From: an uncultured Bacteroidales bacterium
GTDB lineage: Bacteria; Bacteroidota; Bacteroidia; Bacteroidales; Bacteroidaceae
Direction of reading: 5' to 3'
Assembly: GCA_902760315.1 (NCBI GenBank)
Contig: CACWFV010000048.1
Coordinates: 1 to 39,472 of the forward strand
Length of the DNA stretch: 39,472 bases
Shown here: positions 24,192-31,488 of the stretch, one piece after another
Layout of the letters: every line of letters begins with the position of its first letter
Position numbering within the stretch: position 1 is the first letter of the stretch
Position numbers and translations under genes: made by a program
Notes under the pieces: generated by a model
Database searches by the model: none
Told to the model about the DNA's origin: nothing
Seen by the model: the letters and a program-made list of their open reading frames with translations, nothing else

Positions 24192-24225
24192 TCCGCCGGG
24201 ACTGCGCTGCGGCAGTCTCGGCGGA
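24192..24225. repeat. 14-bp GC-rich inverted repeat upstream of the giant gene
   Basis: TCCGCCGGGACTGC (24192-24205) and GCAGTCTCGGCGGA (24212-24225) pair with one mismatch around a 6-base loop. It lies in the 173-base gap between the small antitoxin-like gene and the giant gene. No U-run follows on the minus strand, so it is an attenuator, processing site or weak terminator rather than a classical terminator. I see nothing else in this gap and no clear promoter for the giant gene. Confidence 0.55.
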
Positions 24226-24263
24226 TAAGATTTCTCGGTGGGGTGTGGGCTATGCCCGCATAG

Positions 24264-24503
24264 TTACTTCTCAAGACACTGTTTGAATAGGTCATCTACA
24301 TCCTTAGCCTCATAGACGCGTCCTTCTTCAAGATCTCGCAGTGAACGCTCGTAGGCTGAAAGGCGTTTACGATGAGGCAGCGTAACTTTCTCCACACCTC
24401 TTACCATACTGATGGCTTTTTTGATGTCCTTCAGCATCGATATGTCGCTGACTTTTACCAGCAGTTGCCCTTCTTGGGGATAAGTCATAGTTCTTGCTTC
24501 CAT
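24264..24503 (-). CDS. Small antitoxin-like protein, 79 aa
   Basis: The protein has a short beta start (G-Q-L-L-V-K-V-S-D), helices (M-L-K-D-I-K-K-A-I-S-M-V-R-G-V) and a basic turn (P-H-R-K-R). It ends Y-E-A-K-D-V-D-D-L-F-K-Q-C-L-E-K, a motif like the C-terminal tails of RelB/YefM-type antitoxins (G-x-V-Y-x-A-x-x-x-D-D-L-F). I do not recognise the exact family. The ATG at 24503 is chosen because the -7 box is at 24534-24541; an in-frame ATG at 24488 is also possible. No toxin-sized gene is adjacent, so if it is an antitoxin it is an orphan, or the toxin lies elsewhere or is lost. Confidence 0.6.
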   Translation of the reverse strand: MEARTMTYPQEGQLLVKVSDISMLKDIKKAISMVRGVEKVTLPHRKRLSAYERSLRDLEEGRVYEAKDVDDLFKQCLEK

Positions 24504-24533
24504 AATTCTCTTTTTGTTTTGCAATCTTGCGTG

Positions 24534-24541
24534 CAAAGTTA
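24534..24541 (-). promoter_or_regulatory. -7 box of the small antitoxin-like gene
   Basis: TAACTTTG on the minus strand is an exact TAnnTTTG match 30 bases before the ATG at 24503. The -33 region has only TTGG-like sequence at about 24561-24565. Confidence 0.6.
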
Positions 24542-24600
24542 CGACTATTTCCCCAAATATCCAAGGGCATCCGAGATTTTTATCCGTTTGTGTCAGTAAG

Positions 24601-24689
24601 TCAAAGAGCACGTTGAGCGAGTAAAGAGCGTAAACTCGTTTACAGGCTCTTTCGAGCGTAGTGCTTTTCGAGGCGGAGCCTCAAAGAGC
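24601..24689. repeat. Hairpin element flanked by 9-base direct repeats at the 3' end of the GH95 gene
   Basis: TCAAAGAGC occurs at 24601-24609 and 24681-24689. Between them AAAGAGC-GTAAA (24623-24634) pairs with TTTAC-AG-GCTCTTT (24639-24652), and GAGGC-GGA-GCCTC forms a second small stem (24670-24682). The GH95 stop codon lies in the right-hand repeat. The arrangement looks like a miniature palindromic element with target duplication; it could also act as the GH95 terminator. Confidence 0.5.
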
Positions 24690-27035
24690 GCGCGAGGCGG
24701 GCCACATCTTATGTTGTGCCCGATACAGTTTTATAGTCTTCTTCTGGTTATTATATAATAAGGTGACTTTGCATTTTTTACGAGCTTTCAGCGTGATTGA
24801 GCGTACGTGGCCGTCTTGCCACTCGAAGTTGACCTCTATGCCACCACGGGCACAGAGTCCCTCAACGGCTCCTTCTGTCCACTGCTTCGGACAGGCCGGC
24901 AGCAGTTCTATGCTACACTCGCTGCCGTCGGCACTGCAGCTACTCTGCATCAGCATCTCGCAGACGCCGGCCGTGCCTCCGAAGTTGCCGTCAATCTGGA
25001 AGGGTGGGTGTGCGTCCATCAGGTTGGGGTAGGTACCACCGCCATGGATGTAGTCGGGCGTCCTGTCCTCTTCAGGAGCCACTGCAGTTAGTAGTTTCCT
25101 GTAGGTCTGGTAGGCCTTCTCGCCGTCATGCAGCCGTGCCCACAGATTGATGCGCCATCCGGTAGACCATCCTGTTGTCTCGTCACCCTTTTGTATGAGT
25201 GTCTGTCGGCAGGCGTTCAGCAATGCTGGTGCCGTTACGTGATGTCCAGGATAGAGTCCTATCAAGTGGCTCTGATGACGGTGTGTGGGGTCAGCATCCT
25301 TCCAGTCGTAGTACCACTCGTTAAGGTCACCATCCTTGCCGATGGTATAAGGGTGTAGCCTGTTGAGAGCAGCTTTGTAGGCGGTGACATCATCACCGCA
25401 CAAGGAACCGGCTTCTACCACGCTGAGCAGCAGTTCGCGGATGATGGCCAGGTCTGCCGTGCCGCCATAGCAGGTTACGCCGCGGTAGCCTTTGTCTGTG
25501 ACATACATATTCTCTGGCGATGTCGACGGGGCTGTAATCAGTTCGCCACGGTGCTCTACCAGCCATGCCAAGCAGAAGTCGGCAGCTCCCTTCATCAGCG
25601 GATAGGCTGTCTGGCGCAGATAGTCTTTGTCGCGTGTAAACAGGTAGCGCTCCCATAGCGTCTCTACCAGCCACGCACCACCCATGTTCCAGCAGCTCCA
25701 CATCGGACTTTCTTTGTTCTCTCCTACGGGGTTGGTCATGGCCCATAGATCGCTGTTGTGGCTGGCACACCAGCCTTTGTCGATGCCGTAGAAGTGGTGG
25801 GCAGTATGTCGGCCGTTCTCAGCCAGTGAGCGGATGAAACCATCCAGCGGTTCCGCCATTTCCGCAAGGTTGGCTACGAAGGCCGGCCAGTAGTTCTCCT
25901 CCAGATTGATGTTCATGGTGTAGTTGCCGCGCCAGGGTGACCACAGATGGGGTGTCCACAGTCCTTGCAGATTGGCTGGCACGCCCTTGGTGCGTGACGA
26001 ACTGATGAGCAGGTAGCGTCCGTACTGGAAGTAGAGCGTCTCCAGATAGTTGGCGTTAAGGTTCTCTCTAAGCAGTCGGTCAGTGGGCTGACTAAGTACG
26101 TCGTTGTGACTTGACGGCGAACCTAACCGCAACCTCACGCGGTTAAAATAGTGGCAATAGTCGCTGACGTGGCGTTGCAAAAAATCGTCGTACGTCAGGT
26201 TCTTGGTGTGCCAGATGTCGTCAATGGCCTGTTCCAGGTAGGGAGCACCTTCGCGGACCGGGTGACGGTCGAAGCCGTTGAAGCTGGTGCGGTTCACAAT
26301 ATATATCACTACCTCCTCAGCACCGCTGATGGTCAGCGAACCATCGCCGGCCACGACGCTGCCCCCCCGGTTGTTGGCTTGCAGGATGGTGCAGAAGTGG
26401 ATGCTCTCCAGGGGGTCACCTACAGCGTGTCCCGTCTGTGTGAGTTGGTTGCCCTTGGCTTTCACCTTGTGTGGCACCTGCGCCGTTAGTGACAGCCTCA
26501 CCAGAGGCATTCCTGTCAGTCGGATGGCGATGAGGCTGTCCGGTGCTGAGGCGAAATACTGTCGTGTGATGGTTTTGCCGTCACGCAGATACCTGTCGCT
26601 GACCACTGCTGAGTCCAGGCTCAGCGTGCGCCGGTAGCCACTGACCGTGCCACCGCTCAGGTCCTCTATCAGTAGCGTTCCCAAGGGTTGGTAGTTGGCT
26701 GAGTTGTGTCCTTCGACGTGCAACTGCAAAGAGTCAGCACGTGCGTAGTCCTCTTTAAATAGCGCTTCCCTGATGGGAGCTATCCATTGGGCGGCACCGG
26801 CACCCTCGTTGCGGTCTACGGGTTGTCCTGTCCATAGCGTGATGTCGTTCAGGTGGACGACGCAGCTGTCCGTGCCTCCATACACCAAAGCACCGAGCTT
26901 GCCATTGCCTATGGGCAGTGACTCTTCAAAATACTGTGCCGGATGGTCGTACCATAGTCGCATGGGTGGCATGCTCTCTATGGCATGACACCATACACTG
27001 GAAACCAGTGCCGCCACAAGTAAGATTTGTTTCAT
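24681..27035 (-). CDS. Secreted glycoside hydrolase family 95 (alpha-L-fucosidase type), 784 aa
   Basis: M-K-Q-I-L-L-V-A-A-L-V-S-S-V-W-C-H-A is a signal peptide, so the enzyme is exported. Family hallmarks are in order: P-I-G-N-G-K-L-G-A-L-V-Y-G-G at about 41-54; N-Y-T-M-N-I-N-L-E-E-N-Y-W at 371-383 with N375 and N377; S-T-S-P-E-N near 504-509 with E508; H-P-P-F-Q-I-D-G-N-F-G near 676-686 with D682. These match the Asn/Asn/Glu/Asp catalytic set known from bifidobacterial AfcA, an inverting 1,2-alpha-L-fucosidase. Related members act on galactosides of plant xyloglucan, so the sugar is not certain. Length and domain order are normal. The start at 27035 sits only 5 bases after the -7 box; a longer frame start at 27107 is excluded by that promoter. 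The last few residues are encoded by the hairpin element. Confidence 0.92.
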   Translation of the reverse strand: MKQILLVAALVSSVWCHAIESMPPMRLWYDHPAQYFEESLPIGNGKLGALVYGGTDSCVVHLNDITLWTGQPVDRNEGAGAAQWIAPIREALFKEDYARADSLQLHVEGHNSANYQPLGTLLIEDLSGGTVSGYRRTLSLDSAVVSDRYLRDGKTITRQYFASAPDSLIAIRLTGMPLVRLSLTAQVPHKVKAKGNQLTQTGHAVGDPLESIHFCTILQANNRGGSVVAGDGSLTISGAEEVVIYIVNRTSFNGFDRHPVREGAPYLEQAIDDIWHTKNLTYDDFLQRHVSDYCHYFNRVRLRLGSPSSHNDVLSQPTDRLLRENLNANYLETLYFQYGRYLLISSSRTKGVPANLQGLWTPHLWSPWRGNYTMNINLEENYWPAFVANLAEMAEPLDGFIRSLAENGRHTAHHFYGIDKGWCASHNSDLWAMTNPVGENKESPMWSCWNMGGAWLVETLWERYLFTRDKDYLRQTAYPLMKGAADFCLAWLVEHRGELITAPSTSPENMYVTDKGYRGVTCYGGTADLAIIRELLLSVVEAGSLCGDDVTAYKAALNRLHPYTIGKDGDLNEWYYDWKDADPTHRHQSHLIGLYPGHHVTAPALLNACRQTLIQKGDETTGWSTGWRINLWARLHDGEKAYQTYRKLLTAVAPEEDRTPDYIHGGGTYPNLMDAHPPFQIDGNFGGTAGVCEMLMQSSCSADGSECSIELLPACPKQWTEGAVEGLCARGGIEVNFEWQDGHVRSITLKARKKCKVTLLYNNQKKTIKLYRAQHKMWPASRAL

Positions 27036-27040
27036 GTTGG

Positions 27041-27072
27041 CAAAGTTACGAAAAAATGAGAGAAAATCCAAA
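27041..27072 (-). promoter_or_regulatory. Promoter of the GH95 gene, giving an apparently leaderless mRNA
   Basis: On the minus strand TTTG (27069-27072) is followed after 20 bases by TAACTTTG (27041-27048). Only five bases separate the box from the ATG at 27035, so transcription should begin at or within a few bases of the start codon. Confidence 0.7.
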
Positions 27073-27148
27073 GGAAAATTTGTTTTTCTTGGCTTTTCCG
27101 AGTGCATAGTAATTTCGGTAAGGCCAAAGTGACGAGAAAATGAGAGAA
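27041..27148. repeat. Imperfect 24-base direct repeat upstream of GH95, offset 84 bases
   Basis: Bases 27041-27064 and 27125-27148 match at 22 of 24 positions. The first copy contains the -7 box of the GH95 gene; in the second the box reads TCACTTTG and has lost the consensus TA. This suggests a partial duplication of the promoter region. Confidence 0.6.
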
Positions 27149-27173
27149 TGGTGTGATAAAGGAGTGATAAATG

Positions 27174-27205
27174 AAAAGAGGAACACCCTCACGGATATCC
27201 CTCTT
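27174..27205 (-). terminator. Terminator hairpin of the candidate small RNA
   Basis: As minus-strand RNA, 27205-27193 pairs with 27188-27176 over 13 bp (including three G-U pairs) around a GUGA loop, and the stem runs into UUUU (27177-27174). The same sequence on the + strand would have A-C mismatches at the G-U positions, which points to leftward transcription. Confidence 0.7.
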
Positions 27206-27343
27206 CTCATATGTTTCATCATTTTCCTCGAAACATAAATTTACTACATAACCAAAACTACTAACCTAAAACAAAATATGAATGATCTTTACTATAATCC
27301 TTTAAACAATCTTTGTATTTACCTTTAAGACTTCCTCTGAAGA
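27174..27343 (-). ncRNA. Candidate structured small RNA of about 170 nt
   Basis: The 324-base gap between the helix-hairpin-helix gene and GH95 has no convincing protein gene. On the minus strand it holds a full promoter (27349-27379). Next come a 5' hairpin with stem CTTC/GAAG near 27330-27340, an AU-rich middle, a perfect 7-bp stem (27211-27217 with 27230-27236) and a 13-bp terminal stem with a GTGA loop and U-run (27174-27205). Downstream GH95 has its own promoter, so the transcript looks independent rather than a leader. Its class is unknown to me; the Rfam Bacteroidales-1 motif and 6S RNA are candidates to test. Confidence 0.6.
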
Positions 27344-27348
27344 CGATG

Positions 27349-27379
27349 CAAAGGTACAAATGTGTCCGCACACAGCAAA
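27349..27379 (-). promoter_or_regulatory. Promoter of the candidate small RNA
   Basis: TTTG (27376-27379) and TACCTTTG (27349-27356) on the minus strand are 19 bases apart, both perfect. There is no start codon with a usable reading frame downstream; a transcript would begin near 27343. Confidence 0.75.
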
Positions 27380-27431
27380 GAATTCTTGTAATTTTTACAC
27401 TAAAAATACCAACTTATTGATTTAGGTCAAT

Positions 27432-28310
27432 TCAGTACTCGACGTAAGGCTCCAAACGGGTGATAGCAGCCTCGGTGAAGTCGTTTGAAAAACGCAGCTC
27501 TCTGAGGCTCTTGATGTCGCCGTGCAGACGGCGGTAGTCAACAATGGTTTTGGCCTGGTAGTAGTTGATATAGGGGTGGCGGCGCAACTCCTGCAGTGAC
27601 AGTTTGTTGATGTTGAGGCGTTGCGGTGCAGGGTGTTCTATGACAAAATACTTCTTGGCCGATGTAGGGAAACCGTCAATCTCGTCCAACTGGTCAACAC
27701 TGACATAGCCCCCCAGCCACTTGCCATGGCGCACAATCTCTTTAGCGTAGTAGGTGCCAATGCCCGGCACCTTCATCAACTGAGTGGTGTCAGCGGTGTT
27801 CAGTGCTATGTGTTCTCCATCCTTCAGTTTTACAGGCCGCCGCAGCGTGTCGCGCTGTTCCTGAGGGAAGAGGGTGGCGGCTGGCTGATAGTCGTCGGAA
27901 ATGCGGATGTAGGGCTCCAGACGCAGATAGTCTTTCCTCAAAAGACCATGGAGCTTGGCAAAGTCGCTCTTGGTACGAAAGACGCCGCCGTGAGCCCGGT
28001 AGCGGTAAATGGTTCTCACCAGCCAGCGTTGCAGACCCAGTCGTAGCAGTTCGGTGCTGTCGGCAGTGTTAGGGTCAAAAGGAAATTCCTCGGCGTGGGG
28101 CATAGGTACGTCGCCAATTGTCATTGCTGCTGTCGCACTGTTGTGCTGCTTTCCGTATGACCGCTTGCCATAGTGCGTCGTGGAGTCTTTCGACAGCCGT
28201 TCCGCGTATGGTTCCGTTGTCTCGCCTGTTGGCAACCAGAGGAGCGCTATCAGAGCCAGCGTGATGACAACAATGGCTGTGAGCGCTATGCGACGTTCAC
28301 TGCGGTTCAT
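27432..28310 (-). CDS. Membrane-anchored helix-hairpin-helix (ComEA-like) protein, 292 aa
   Basis: One N-terminal membrane segment (about 9-27) is followed by a polar linker and then repeated helix-hairpin-helix units: F-D-P-N-T-A-D-S-T-E-L-L-R-L-G at about 78-92, L-N-T-A-D-T-T-Q-L-M-K-V-P-G-I-G at about 170-185, and L-N-I-N-K-L-S-L-Q-E-L-R-R-H-P near 234. These are the DNA-binding modules of ComEA, which captures DNA in the periplasm during uptake; a Bacteroidota protein of this layout is often called helix-hairpin-helix domain protein. The role in DNA uptake is inferred. The start overlaps the stop of the sodium symporter gene by 4 bases (ATGA), so it is translated as the last gene of that operon. 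Confidence 0.85.
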   Translation of the reverse strand: MNRSERRIALTAIVVITLALIALLWLPTGETTEPYAERLSKDSTTHYGKRSYGKQHNSATAAMTIGDVPMPHAEEFPFDPNTADSTELLRLGLQRWLVRTIYRYRAHGGVFRTKSDFAKLHGLLRKDYLRLEPYIRISDDYQPAATLFPQEQRDTLRRPVKLKDGEHIALNTADTTQLMKVPGIGTYYAKEIVRHGKWLGGYVSVDQLDEIDGFPTSAKKYFVIEHPAPQRLNINKLSLQELRRHPYINYYQAKTIVDYRRLHGDIKSLRELRFSNDFTEAAITRLEPYVEY

Positions 28311-29659
28311 AGCACACCTAATTGATGCAGAAATACCAGGATGATGCAGACCGGACAGACATAGCGTACGGCAAAGAGGTAGATGCGGTAGTAGGCAAGA
28401 TTCTTTCGTCCGTTGTTGGTAAACTCGTCGTGCACCACCTGGTGGGGAATGTACCAGCCTACAAACAGACAGGCCATCATGCCTCCCAGTGGCAGCAGGA
28501 TGTTAGCCGTCAACTGGTCACAGAAGTCCATCAGCGTGAGTCCCATCACCTGTATGTCGAGGGCACCTACTGACCATGAGCACAGCAGACAGAGCACGGC
28601 AGCCGCTATGGTGACTACCCAAGCCGCACGTCTGCGTGGCAGGTGCAGTTCTTCGGTGAAGAAAGCTGTGCCTATCTCGTGCATGGAGATGGTCGACGTC
28701 AAGGCTGCAAACACCAGCAAGGCGTAGAACATGACGCTGACCACGTAGCCTATGGCCGGCACGCTGCCGAAAGCCTGTTGAAACACGTTGGGCAGTGTGA
28801 TGAAGATGAGCGACGGACCACTGTCGGCACTGATGCCTACAGACGCTGCTGCCGGGAAGATGAGTAGTCCGGAGAGCAGCGCTATCAGCGTGTCGAGCAA
28901 AGCTATCTGTCCGGCAGAGCCCAGCAGGTTAGTGGTCTTCGAGAAGTAGCTGGCATAGGTGCACAGACAAGCCGTTCCCAACGACAGTGAGAAGAAGGCT
29001 TGTCCCAGTGCCTCAAGCAGCACGTGGCTGTTCAGTTTTGAGAAGTCGGGTTGCAAGAGGAATTTCACGCCCTCTATGGCTCCCGGCAGTGAGCACGAGG
29101 CTACCACCAGCACCACCAGCAGCACCAGCAGGATGGGCATCAGCCATTTTGAGGCCCGTTCAATGCCTTTACGCACTCCGCGGACCACAATGAGGTGGGT
29201 CATCAGGATGAAGAGCAGTCCACAGACGACGGGTTGCCACATGTTGCCGGAGAAGTCGGCAAAGTATTGCTGTACGTAGTGGCTGTCGCCCTGCATCTGT
29301 CCGGTCAGCGAGACGTACAGATACTGCAGACACCAGCCGGCGACGACGGCATAGAATCCCAGGATGATGGTCGACGTCATGATGCCCAGGTAGCCGACAT
29401 AGCGCCAGGGTCTCCCGTCCGACAGCTTGTCGTAGGCGCGTGCAGCATTGGTCTGTGCATGGCGCCCCACGATGAACTCGCTGACCATGCCGGGCACGCC
29501 CAACAGCAGGATGCAGGCAACATACATCAGCAGGAAGGCGGCACCGCCGTTCTGTCCCGTCATGTAGGGGAAGCGCCAGATGTTGCCCAGTCCTACGGCA
29601 CTGCCGGCCGTGGCCAGCACAATGCCCAGTTTGCTGCCGAAATTGCCTCGTTCAGTCAT
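28307..29659 (-). CDS. NSS family sodium-dependent transporter (second of a tandem pair), 450 aa
   Basis: F-G-S-K-L-G-I-V-L-A-T-A-G-S-A-V-G-L-G-N-I at the N-terminus is the unwound TM1 signature of neurotransmitter:sodium symporters (LeuT fold), including the sodium-site G-x-A-x-G-L-G-N. W-R-F-P-Y follows. About eleven to twelve membrane segments are visible across the protein. Members import amino acids or related compounds with sodium; the substrate cannot be read from sequence. The start overlaps the end of the first symporter gene by 8 bases and the stop overlaps the helix-hairpin-helix gene by 4, so the three are translationally coupled. It is a diverged duplicate of its neighbour. Confidence 0.92.
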   Translation of the reverse strand: MTERGNFGSKLGIVLATAGSAVGLGNIWRFPYMTGQNGGAAFLLMYVACILLLGVPGMVSEFIVGRHAQTNAARAYDKLSDGRPWRYVGYLGIMTSTIILGFYAVVAGWCLQYLYVSLTGQMQGDSHYVQQYFADFSGNMWQPVVCGLLFILMTHLIVVRGVRKGIERASKWLMPILLVLLVVLVVASCSLPGAIEGVKFLLQPDFSKLNSHVLLEALGQAFFSLSLGTACLCTYASYFSKTTNLLGSAGQIALLDTLIALLSGLLIFPAAASVGISADSGPSLIFITLPNVFQQAFGSVPAIGYVVSVMFYALLVFAALTSTISMHEIGTAFFTEELHLPRRRAAWVVTIAAAVLCLLCSWSVGALDIQVMGLTLMDFCDQLTANILLPLGGMMACLFVGWYIPHQVVHDEFTNNGRKNLAYYRIYLFAVRYVCPVCIILVFLHQLGVL

Positions 29660-31013
29660 GTAGTAATCCTAATTGGTGGAGGAAGATGATTAATATGGCC
29701 AGCGGACAAATATACTTCACCAGGAACAGGTACGAGTGGAACAGGCTGCCGCGCAGTTCGCCCCAGTTGGTGAATTCGTCGCGCACCACCTTATGGGGTA
29801 CCACCCAACCAATGAAGATACAGGTCAGGAAACCAACGATGGGCAGGAATATCTGACCGGTGATGAAGTCAAACAAGTCGAATAGTGAGCGACCAAATAC
29901 CGTCAGTCCGTCAACAGCACCCAGCGACAGCGAACAGAACGCGCCGATGATGCTTGTCAGGATGGTCACCCAGAGGGCAGCTCGCTTGCGGGTGGTGTGC
30001 AACTCTTCCTGTATGAAGGCTGTCGACACCTCGTGCAACGACATCAGCGATGTCAGGGCAGCCAGCGACAGCAGTACGAAGAACAGCAGCGAGATGCAGT
30101 AGCCCACCACGGGGAACGACGCAAAGGCCTGCTGGAACACGTTAGGCAGGGTGATGAAGATGAGTGACGGTCCGGAGTCCGGATTGACACCCACCGAGAA
30201 GGCTGCCGGGAATATCATCAGTCCGGCCAGGATAGCCACCAAGCAGTCTATGACGGCTATCTGCGAGGCCGACTTCGTCAGATTCGTGTATTTCGAGAAG
30301 TAGCTGGCATAAGTACACAGACAGCCCATGGCAATGCTCAGCGAGTAGAACGACTGTCCGAGTGCTCCTAAGAAGACGTTGCCGGTTATCTTCGAGTAGT
30401 CGGGCTTAAACAGAAACTCTATACCCTTCTCGGCACCGGGGAGCATGCACGATGCTCCGACGATGATGAGCAATAATATAAATAGGGTGGGCATCAGCAG
30501 TTTCGAGGCCCTTTCTATGCCGTTTCTCACACCGTGCTCTATAATCAGGTAGGTCATGACCAGAATGATGACCGTCCATAGCACCGGCTTCACGGGGTCG
30601 CTGCTCATCTCGGTGAAGTACGTGCGGAAGTACTCCGGGTCTCCCTGCAGATGGCCTATCAGCGATGCCCACACGTATTGCAGACACCAGCCGCTGACCA
30701 CGGCATAGTAGCCCGTGATGAGAAATCCCGTCAGCACGCCCATGTACCCTATCAGTGCCCACGGCGTACCGCCTGCCAGTTGCCGGTAGGCCCTTGCTGT
30801 ATTGGCATGGCCGTGGCGCCCCACGATAAATTCACTGATCATACAGGGTATTCCTAACAAGATGACACACATCACGTATATCATGATGAATACGGCACCA
30901 CCGTTCTCTCCGGCCATATAGGGAAAACGCCATACGTTGCCCAGACCTACTGCCGAGCCTGCCGTGGCCAGAATCACTCCTAATTTACTGCCGAAGTTAT
31001 CTCTTTCACTCAT
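29652..31013 (-). CDS. NSS family sodium-dependent transporter (first of a tandem pair), 453 aa
   Basis: The protein carries the same TM1 signature as its neighbour (G-S-A-V-G-L-G-N-V-W-R-F-P-Y) and a similar membrane profile, with conserved S-G-P-S-L-I-F-I-T-L-P-N-V-F in the middle. The two proteins align through their length, so this is a tandem duplication with divergence. The ATG at 31013 (M-S-E-R-D-N-F) is preferred over the in-frame ATG at 31025 because it aligns with M-T-E-R-G-N-F of the paralogue and leaves a short leader after the -7 box at 31034-31041. It heads the three-gene operon and is divergent from the VanZ-like gene. Confidence 0.92.
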   Translation of the reverse strand: MSERDNFGSKLGVILATAGSAVGLGNVWRFPYMAGENGGAVFIMIYVMCVILLGIPCMISEFIVGRHGHANTARAYRQLAGGTPWALIGYMGVLTGFLITGYYAVVSGWCLQYVWASLIGHLQGDPEYFRTYFTEMSSDPVKPVLWTVIILVMTYLIIEHGVRNGIERASKLLMPTLFILLLIIVGASCMLPGAEKGIEFLFKPDYSKITGNVFLGALGQSFYSLSIAMGCLCTYASYFSKYTNLTKSASQIAVIDCLVAILAGLMIFPAAFSVGVNPDSGPSLIFITLPNVFQQAFASFPVVGYCISLLFFVLLSLAALTSLMSLHEVSTAFIQEELHTTRKRAALWVTILTSIIGAFCSLSLGAVDGLTVFGRSLFDLFDFITGQIFLPIVGFLTCIFIGWVVPHKVVRDEFTNWGELRGSLFHSYLFLVKYICPLAILIIFLHQLGLLHD

Positions 31014-31030
31014 ATTATTCGTCATAGCGC

Positions 31031-31061
31031 TTGCAAAAGTATAAAATATTTCTTACTTTTG
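31031..31061. promoter_or_regulatory. Symmetric divergent promoter for the NSS operon and the VanZ-like gene
   Basis: GCAAAAGTA (31033-31041) and TACTTTTGC (31054-31062) are perfect inverted copies 12 bases apart. Each contains a TAnnTTTG -7 box, one for each strand. The TTG at 31031-31033 fits as a -33 element for the rightward promoter. Confidence 0.7.
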
Positions 31062-31081
31062 CAGTAAAAATAGAAGAAAAG

Positions 31082-31468
31082 ATGCACTTTTTCGTCCGAT
31101 TTATAAGGAAATACCCCTTTTCCGTCTTCTGCATCCTGCTCATCTGGCTGCTCTCGCTGACGCCTTTCTTCCCAGAGACGCCACTCGATGGTGTACAGTT
31201 CATTGACAAGTGGACCCACATGGCTATGTATGGTGGTACCACGAGTGTTATATGGCTGGAATACCTGCGCCTCCACCAACGCGTCAACTGGCACCGCGTC
31301 CTGTTGCTGGCCGTGGTGGGCATGGTGCTGCTGGGCGGTCTGATGGAACTGCTACAAGCCTATTGCACTACCACCCGTTCTGGCGAGTGGCTCGACTTCT
31401 GGGCCGACAGCGTCGGCGTGCTGTTGGGCAACGCCCTCGGTGCCACTATTTATGGACTGAAGTCTTAA
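31082..31468 (+). CDS. VanZ-like membrane protein, 128 aa
   Basis: The protein has four hydrophobic segments. P-E-T-P ... Q-F-I-D-K-W-T-H-M-A-M-Y-G-G and later E-L-L-Q-A-Y-C-T-T-T-R-S-G-E-W-L-D-F-W-A-D are the conserved D-K-x-x-H and (R)-x-x-(D/E)-x-x-D patterns of VanZ-like proteins. The family gives low-level teicoplanin resistance in one enterococcal case, but the general function is unknown. The start at 31082 follows an A/G-rich leader and lies 20 bases after the -7 box; a longer frame from 31031 overlaps the promoter. It converges on the lipoprotein gene with a 20-base gap and no visible terminator. Confidence 0.85.
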   Translation: MHFFVRFIRKYPFSVFCILLIWLLSLTPFFPETPLDGVQFIDKWTHMAMYGGTTSVIWLEYLRLHQRVNWHRVLLLAVVGMVLLGGLMELLQAYCTTTRSGEWLDFWADSVGVLLGNALGATIYGLKS

Positions 31469-31488
31469 GCGCTATTCGTTACGACTTC

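Noticed and set aside
27036-27107. Longer start of the GH95 gene
   Set aside because: The extension would put 24 residues before a normal signal peptide and would contain the promoter boxes.
27278-27331. A 17-codon + strand frame in the gap before GH95
   Set aside because: It is very short with no promoter on that strand, and lies within the proposed minus-strand RNA.
31469-31488. Terminator between the convergent VanZ-like and lipoprotein genes
   Set aside because: The 20-base gap has no stem-loop or U-run.
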